This document shows positions 33,286-37,440 of a stretch of 37,440 nt of DNA, piece by piece. The DNA is from Gemmatimonadaceae bacterium (GTDB taxonomy: Bacteria; Gemmatimonadota; Gemmatimonadetes; Gemmatimonadales; Gemmatimonadaceae), in NCBI GenBank assembly GCA_025929535.1, contig JAICLZ010000043.1, positions 1 through 37,440 of the forward strand, written 5' to 3'. Position 1 is the stretch's first letter; the number at the start of each line of letters is the position of its first letter. Below the pieces are notes generated by a model, which saw only the letters and a list, made by a program, of their open reading frames with translations, made no database searches and had not been told where the DNA came from. Position numbers and translations under genes: made by a program.

Positions 33286-35949
33286 TTACGCCACCGGCTT
33301 CCCCCCGATCAGCCTCTCGAAGCGCGCATTCCCCCGCAGCGGATTGAAGTTCGGATCGATCCTGAGCCACGCCGGCGTGAGATAGTACGGCTTCGCCAAC
33401 AGCCGCTCGAGTATGTCGAGCGCCTTGTCCGGTCGCCCCGCAAGCATGTAGATGCGTGCCAGCTGGTGCTCGTTGTACGGGCCGTACTGTGCGTCGCTCG
33501 ATGTGTTGCGTATGGCCATGCCTCGCTCTCCGGATGCAATTGCATCCGCGTACCGGCCCAGGTATGCGAGCGCCAGTCCGCGCAATAGCAATCGCTGGTC
33601 ATCGTTGGGCGTCGACTTCAGCTGCGTGTCGAAGGCGCGCAGTGCCGTTGCTGCCGCAGCGTGAGCAGCGGGCTCGTTGCCGTCGAAGTGGTGTTGCTGC
33701 GCGAAGACCAGCGACCAACTCGCGGAGTCTCCGTCGAAGGAGTCGGGTCCCAGCGTCAGAAGCAAACGGTCGTCGGCGCTGTCGAGCATCCAGCCCAGAT
33801 CATAGTACTGCGCGATGTACGCGACCGTGGCTGTCGGATCTGCCAGCGCGCCCGGAAGCCGGAGCTCCTGCCGCGCTGCCGCAAGATCTCCGCGTTGCAG
33901 GTCCGCCATGACGCGCCGCTCAATGTAGATGAGGCTCGCCGGAGCTACCGCCCCTTCCTCTTCCAGATATCGGCGCGACATCGCAGTGTCTCGCCGCCAC
34001 AACGTAATCTCCACCGCACGCCCGTATGCCGAGGCGTCGCGGGGATCGAGCTTCACCGCCTCGGCTGCGTGCGCGCTCGCACTGTCCCACAGTCCGAGCG
34101 CCTCCTCCGCCACCGCTGCCGTCGAGAGCAGCCGCAGGTTTCGGCCATGCTGGAGACCGGCCTTCACCAGATCGGCCGCGCGGACGGCGTCGTTCCCTAT
34201 CGTCAGGAGATAGGTCGCGCGCGCGGCTCCCGCTTCCGGCAGGGCCGGAGCCAGGGCGAGTCCATGCGCCGTCGCGACATTGGCCGAATCGGCTACCGCC
34301 CGTGTGGGGACCGAGTTCACGTAGAGCAGCGAATACGCTACGCCCATGTCGCTCCATGCGAGCGCGAAACTCGAATCGCGCCCGATGGCGTCCCTGTAGG
34401 CAGCGATCGCGCGACGGAGCGTAGGCGGGGAATTGCCGCTCCGCTGAATCGCGAGTCCGCGCAAGTACGAGTCGTAGGCGCCGAGATCCTTCGTCGGAAT
34501 CGCTGCGAGCGTCTGCTTCGCCGAGGGCGTGAGCGCTACCTGCAGCGACTGCGCGACCTTCGACGCGATGTCGCCCTGCACCTGGAACACGTCGGTCATC
34601 GGCGCGTCGAACGGCTGCGCCCATTTGTCCGCCGCGCTCGAGACGTCGATGAGCTCCGGGTTCACGCGCACCCGACTGCCGCCGCCAGCGCTCTTCGCCC
34701 ACTGGATGCGTCCCTCCACGAGATACTGCACGCCGAGCTCCTTCCCGATCACCTGCGGCGTCTTCTTCGTGCCGCGGTATTGACGCGAGCTCGCGGAGCC
34801 GATCACCTCGAGCCCCGGAACGCCCGTGAGCTTGTCGTGCACGGCGTCGGTCATCCCATCGGCGAAGTAGCCGTCGGCGGAATCTCCCGCGTTCTCGAAC
34901 GGCAGCACCGCGAGTCGTATCGAGGTCCCGGCGGCTGGCGCCTCGTTGCGCGCGCGTGACGAGTACGCGAACAGCAGTCCCACGCCGATGAGAAAACCCG
35001 TGCCGAGCGACACCGCGGCGACGCGCGACATCTTCCGCGTACCGCCCGCCGTAGCCGGAGCTGCCGCAGTCACTGCCTGCGTCGCACGCTCGGCCGCATC
35101 GAGCGCCGCGCCGAACTCGCCCGCGGATGTCCATCGATCGCCGGGCACGCGCGCGAGCGCGCGCTGGAGCACCCGTGCCAGCGCCTCCGAGACTCCCGGG
35201 CGCAGCACGCGCACGGAGGGCGCATCGGTGCTCATCATCTTCGCGATCACCGCCTGCTGCGTCGGCGCGGAGAACGGTGGCTCGCCCGCCAGCATCTCGT
35301 AGCACACGGCGCCGAGCGCGTAGACGTCGCTGCGCGCGTCCAGTGAGCGCTCGCCACTCGCCTGCTCGGGACTCATGTACTGCGGCGTGCCCACCGAGAG
35401 GCCGGTCATCGTGAGACCGGCGCGCCGCTCGTCCGTGACCGACGCCCCGTCGCTCAGCGCGCGCGCGATGCCGAAGTCCGCGAGCAGGGCATCTCCGCGC
35501 TTCGTCAGCAGGATGTTCTCGGGCTTGATGTCGCGATGGATGACGCCCGCGTCGTGCGCGTAGTCGAGCGCGTCGGCCATCTCGCGCGTGATGCGCAGCG
35601 CATCGCCGATCGGAAGCTGGTGCTCGCGCGCGAGCCGCGCGCGGAGCGTCTCGCCCTCGACGTACGGCATGGTGAACCACAGCTGCCCGTCCGCCGTCTC
35701 GCCAGAATCGAAGACGCCGAGGATGTGCGGGTGCTGGAGCTGCGCCGCGGTCGTGATCTCGCGACGGAAGCGCTCGGGCCCGAGCGAGGCAGCGAGGTCG
35801 GGGAGAAGCACCTTGAGTGCGACCGCGCGCTGGTGCTTGGTGTCGCGGGCGAGATAGACGGTCGCCATCCCGCCGCGGCCGAGCTCGCGCTCGATCGTGT
35901 ACGAGTTCCCGATCGCCGCCTGGAGCCGATCGTAATCTGATCCCGTCAC
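33286..35949 (-). CDS. Ser/Thr protein kinase with TolB-like domain and TPR-type repeats
   Basis: This 887-residue membrane kinase starts with a GTG. Residues 17-290 are a Hanks-type kinase with Gly loop GRGGMATVY, Lys46 (VALKV), catalytic loop HRDIKPEN (138-145), DFG (158-160) and APE-like SPE (193-195), so it should be active. One transmembrane helix follows (about 309-330). Outside the membrane lies a TolB/FlgO-like domain (about 344-470; RLAVLPFENAG, YFADGMTDAV, GVQYLVEGRIQW) and then about 400 residues of helical TPR-like repeats (YDSYLRGLAIQRSG, LRGLALAYLGRYADAIASGE, LARIYMLAGRPDKALDILE). This layout is typical of Gemmatimonadota and Acidobacteriota. It would sense a periplasmic or envelope signal and phosphorylate cytoplasmic targets that are not identified here. 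Confidence 0.93.
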   Translation of the reverse strand: MTGSDYDRLQAAIGNSYTIERELGRGGMATVYLARDTKHQRAVALKVLLPDLAASLGPERFRREITTAAQLQHPHILGVFDSGETADGQLWFTMPYVEGETLRARLAREHQLPIGDALRITREMADALDYAHDAGVIHRDIKPENILLTKRGDALLADFGIARALSDGASVTDERRAGLTMTGLSVGTPQYMSPEQASGERSLDARSDVYALGAVCYEMLAGEPPFSAPTQQAVIAKMMSTDAPSVRVLRPGVSEALARVLQRALARVPGDRWTSAGEFGAALDAAERATQAVTAAAPATAGGTRKMSRVAAVSLGTGFLIGVGLLFAYSSRARNEAPAAGTSIRLAVLPFENAGDSADGYFADGMTDAVHDKLTGVPGLEVIGSASSRQYRGTKKTPQVIGKELGVQYLVEGRIQWAKSAGGGSRVRVNPELIDVSSAADKWAQPFDAPMTDVFQVQGDIASKVAQSLQVALTPSAKQTLAAIPTKDLGAYDSYLRGLAIQRSGNSPPTLRRAIAAYRDAIGRDSSFALAWSDMGVAYSLLYVNSVPTRAVADSANVATAHGLALAPALPEAGAARATYLLTIGNDAVRAADLVKAGLQHGRNLRLLSTAAVAEEALGLWDSASAHAAEAVKLDPRDASAYGRAVEITLWRRDTAMSRRYLEEEGAVAPASLIYIERRVMADLQRGDLAAARQELRLPGALADPTATVAYIAQYYDLGWMLDSADDRLLLTLGPDSFDGDSASWSLVFAQQHHFDGNEPAAHAAAATALRAFDTQLKSTPNDDQRLLLRGLALAYLGRYADAIASGERGMAIRNTSSDAQYGPYNEHQLARIYMLAGRPDKALDILERLLAKPYYLTPAWLRIDPNFNPLRGNARFERLIGGKPVA

Positions 35950-36126
35950 GCGGACGTGCTCCGGGTCGAAATGTCAGCAACAAGTTAGGGCCCGGTGGCC
36001 GAACTCGCCAATCGGGGTGGTGCACTCCCACAGATGAGGCGCAGGACATTTCCTGTCACCGCCGATATGATTCGACCGTTCGCTCGGCTCCGCATCCGGT
36101 TCGACTCACTACTACAGGAGGGCTCA

Positions 36127-36618
36127 ATGATCGCTACGTCGAAGCTCGCGCTGATGATTGCCACCCTCACTGCAGCCATCATCTCGGCGCCCGCATCCGC
36201 TGGCGCGCAGGGGGGCTCGTCCGCGGCGCCTCCGACGCCGGTGCCGATCAACGGCGGCACGTTCGCGAAGTTCATGAAGGCGGCGTCCAACTTCGCCTCG
36301 TACATGAAACAGCATCCCTCCGAGGCGACCCTCGGCGATTCCAGCTACGACAACGAGACCGAAGCAGCGACGCAGATCTGCGGACCACGCCCCGGTCCGC
36401 AAAAGGCCATTGCAGCGGCCGGGCTGACGTGCCTCGAGTGGGTCACGTTGACGACGGAGCTGGAAAGGGCACAGACTGCCGCAGCCATGGTCAAGGTGGG
36501 GCAGAGGGTGCCGTCGGAGCTCGGTATCTCCGTGGCGGACATCGACTTCTACAACAAGCATACCGCGGACGTGAAGCTCGCGCTTCAGGAGGTCAGCGCG
36601 GCGAGCGAGTCGCAGTGA
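36127..36618 (+). CDS. Small secreted helical protein of unknown function
   Basis: This 163-residue protein starts at the ATG at 36127 with a strong AGGAGG 4-5 bp upstream. The signal peptide ends near PASAGAQ and is followed by a short Pro/Ser linker. The mature part is predicted helical (FAKFMKAASNFASYMKQHP, TLTTELERAQTAAAMVKVG, DIDFYNKHTADVKLALQEV) and contains just two Cys (ICGPRPG, GLTCLEW) that could form a disulphide. I do not recognise a family. It is divergent from the kinase gene, 177 bp apart, so a shared promoter region is possible. Confidence 0.7.
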   Translation: MIATSKLALMIATLTAAIISAPASAGAQGGSSAAPPTPVPINGGTFAKFMKAASNFASYMKQHPSEATLGDSSYDNETEAATQICGPRPGPQKAIAAAGLTCLEWVTLTTELERAQTAAAMVKVGQRVPSELGISVADIDFYNKHTADVKLALQEVSAASESQ

Positions 36619-36641
36619 TGCCCTCGATGTGAATCGCCTAT

Positions 36642-37295
36642 CTATCTCGCCGGCACGGGATGATACACGTACGCGACCGCGCCGGCAGGGAAAGCAGTCG
36701 CGCTCACGAGCGTCAGCGCGATCGGCTTCGGCAGCTCGGAGAAGAGCGGCAGCCCCTGTCCGCGCGCGACAGGATGCACGAGCAGCTGGTATTCATCGAC
36801 GAGCCCCAGCCGTACCAAACTGCGCGCGAAGCTGGCGCCGCCGTGCGCCATGATGTCCTTTCCGGGCTCGTTCTTGAGCTGCGCGATGTCCGTCGCGAGG
36901 TCGCCCGACATCACACGCGCATTCAGCCAGCTTTGCTCCTTCGCCGAATCACCGCCACTCGGGTTCGGGCGCGTGCCACTCGCGCGCGAAGCATCGTGAA
37001 TCGCCTGCGTGGTCGAGCGCGCAGCCGGCGACGACACGGATGGGTTCTTCGAGAAGACGACCTTGGGGATCTCGTTCATGGGCGCGGCGTACACCTCGTT
37101 CGAGAATGGCCAGTACGACGCCATGTCGTGAAAGGTGCGGCTCCCCATGATGTGAACGCCGGCCTGCCAGATCGACTTCATCGTCCAGTCAACCGCGCCT
37201 TCGTCCATCGTCGCGAAAATCCAGTCGACATCGCTTTTTGCGCCGGCAACGAAGCCGTCGACGGACATCGACATCTTGAGAATCAATTTGCGCAT
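36642..37295 (-). CDS. Dihydrofolate reductase-family protein (RibD C-terminal-like)
   Basis: This 217-residue soluble protein has the RibD_C/DHFR-like pattern: N-terminal MRKLILKMSMSVDGFVAG, a W in VDWIFATM, IMGSRTFHDMASYWP, PKVVFSKN, the NADPH-loop-like DIMAHGGASFARSLVRLGLVDEYQLLVHP and GQGLPLFSEL. Members of this YyaP/YwjB-like group are presumed NAD(P)H-dependent reductases with unknown substrates, not folate enzymes proper. A Pro/Ser/Gly-rich insert of about 25 residues (SRASGTRPNPSGGDSAKEQS) sits before the nucleotide-binding half. The start is supported by GGAG upstream. It is convergent with the small secreted protein gene. Confidence 0.88.
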   Translation of the reverse strand: MRKLILKMSMSVDGFVAGAKSDVDWIFATMDEGAVDWTMKSIWQAGVHIMGSRTFHDMASYWPFSNEVYAAPMNEIPKVVFSKNPSVSSPAARSTTQAIHDASRASGTRPNPSGGDSAKEQSWLNARVMSGDLATDIAQLKNEPGKDIMAHGGASFARSLVRLGLVDEYQLLVHPVARGQGLPLFSELPKPIALTLVSATAFPAGAVAYVYHPVPAR

Positions 37296-37343
37296 GGCTG
37301 TATCTCCGTTGAAATCCCGTCGAGAGCGGAACGATGAGCGACG

Positions 37344-37440
37344 TCAAACGAGGTCCGTGTAGGCGAAGCGCCCGTCGCGGATTACGGTCTCGCCGATCGA
37401 GAGCTCCACGCGCTCCCGAAAGAGCGGTCCGTCGTACACG
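37344..37440 (-). CDS. C-terminal end of an unidentified minus-strand gene (partial)
   Basis: From the window edge to the TGA at 37344-37346, the minus strand encodes VYDGPLFRERVELSIGETVI followed by RDGRFAYTDLV. The pattern (a Gly turn, then strands with ETVIRDGRF) resembles the last strands of amidohydrolase-type enzymes, but 31 residues are too few to assign. It lies 48 bp upstream of the DHFR-family gene on the same strand and may be in an operon with it. Confidence 0.45.
   Translation of the reverse strand, partial: VYDGPLFRERVELSIGETVIRDGRFAYTDLV

Noticed and set aside
1..37440. tRNA, rRNA or CRISPR loci
   Set aside because: Reading the intergenic regions on both strands showed no tRNA-like arms or CCA ends, no rRNA-like sequence and no regularly spaced direct repeats.

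Overview
This is a high-GC window of what looks like the chromosome of a free-living Gram-negative bacterium, most likely a member of Gemmatimonadota. That assignment is inference. It rests on the GC-rich sequence, two TonB-dependent receptors with N-terminal carboxypeptidase-regulatory-like domains, and a Ser/Thr kinase fused to a TolB-like domain and TPR-type helices (a combination common in that phylum). Many secreted proteins and lipoproteins, including several beta-propellers, also fit. I saw no tRNA, rRNA, CRISPR array, insertion sequence or integrase.

Region 1 (1-9.75 kb) is a substrate-uptake locus. A 5'-truncated PafA/SPAP-type phosphatase faces a ribose-type ABC transporter operon on the minus strand (ATPase, permease, binding lipoprotein). 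Divergent from it are a TonB-dependent receptor, a PfkB-family sugar kinase and a VOC protein. The 391-bp divergent region holds three copies of a LacI-type operator with invariant left part TTGGAACGT. Two of them sit just downstream of predicted promoters, one for each direction. A fourth copy lies at the 3' end of the VOC domain. The likely working model is a single LacI-family repressor, not encoded in the window, controlling outer-membrane uptake, inner-membrane transport and phosphorylation of one sugar or nucleoside.

Region 2 (9.5-20.5 kb) holds envelope genes: a YncE-like propeller, a small tryptophan- and tyrosine-rich protein with a strong bidirectional terminator, a second TonB-dependent receptor, an overlapping MscS channel/AI-2E transporter pair, a selenium-binding protein 56/methanethiol oxidase with a histidine-rich N-terminus, a poly-proline lipoprotein propeller, a small beta-barrel protein with its own terminator, and a small NTF2-like secreted protein.

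Region 3 (20.6-30.3 kb) is accessory and defence-like. A GIY-YIG nuclease with an unrecognised C-terminal domain is followed by a flotillin/NfeD-like membrane pair, an McrB GTPase with a one-base frameshift, its McrC nuclease partner, and an 1160-residue RecB-nuclease/RNase H-like/SF1 helicase fusion. By eye, the GIY-YIG and McrBC parts look lower in GC than the surroundings, suggesting transfer.

Region 4 (30.3-37.4 kb) has a DUF4397-like lipoprotein, a frameshifted uncharacterised gene, a Vgb-like propeller, the kinase/TolB/TPR sensor, a small secreted protein, a dihydrofolate-reductase-family protein and the tail of one more minus-strand gene. Three genes (VOC, McrB and the gene at 31.4-32.2 kb) have reading-frame anomalies. 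These should be checked as possible one-base sequence errors before being read as biology.
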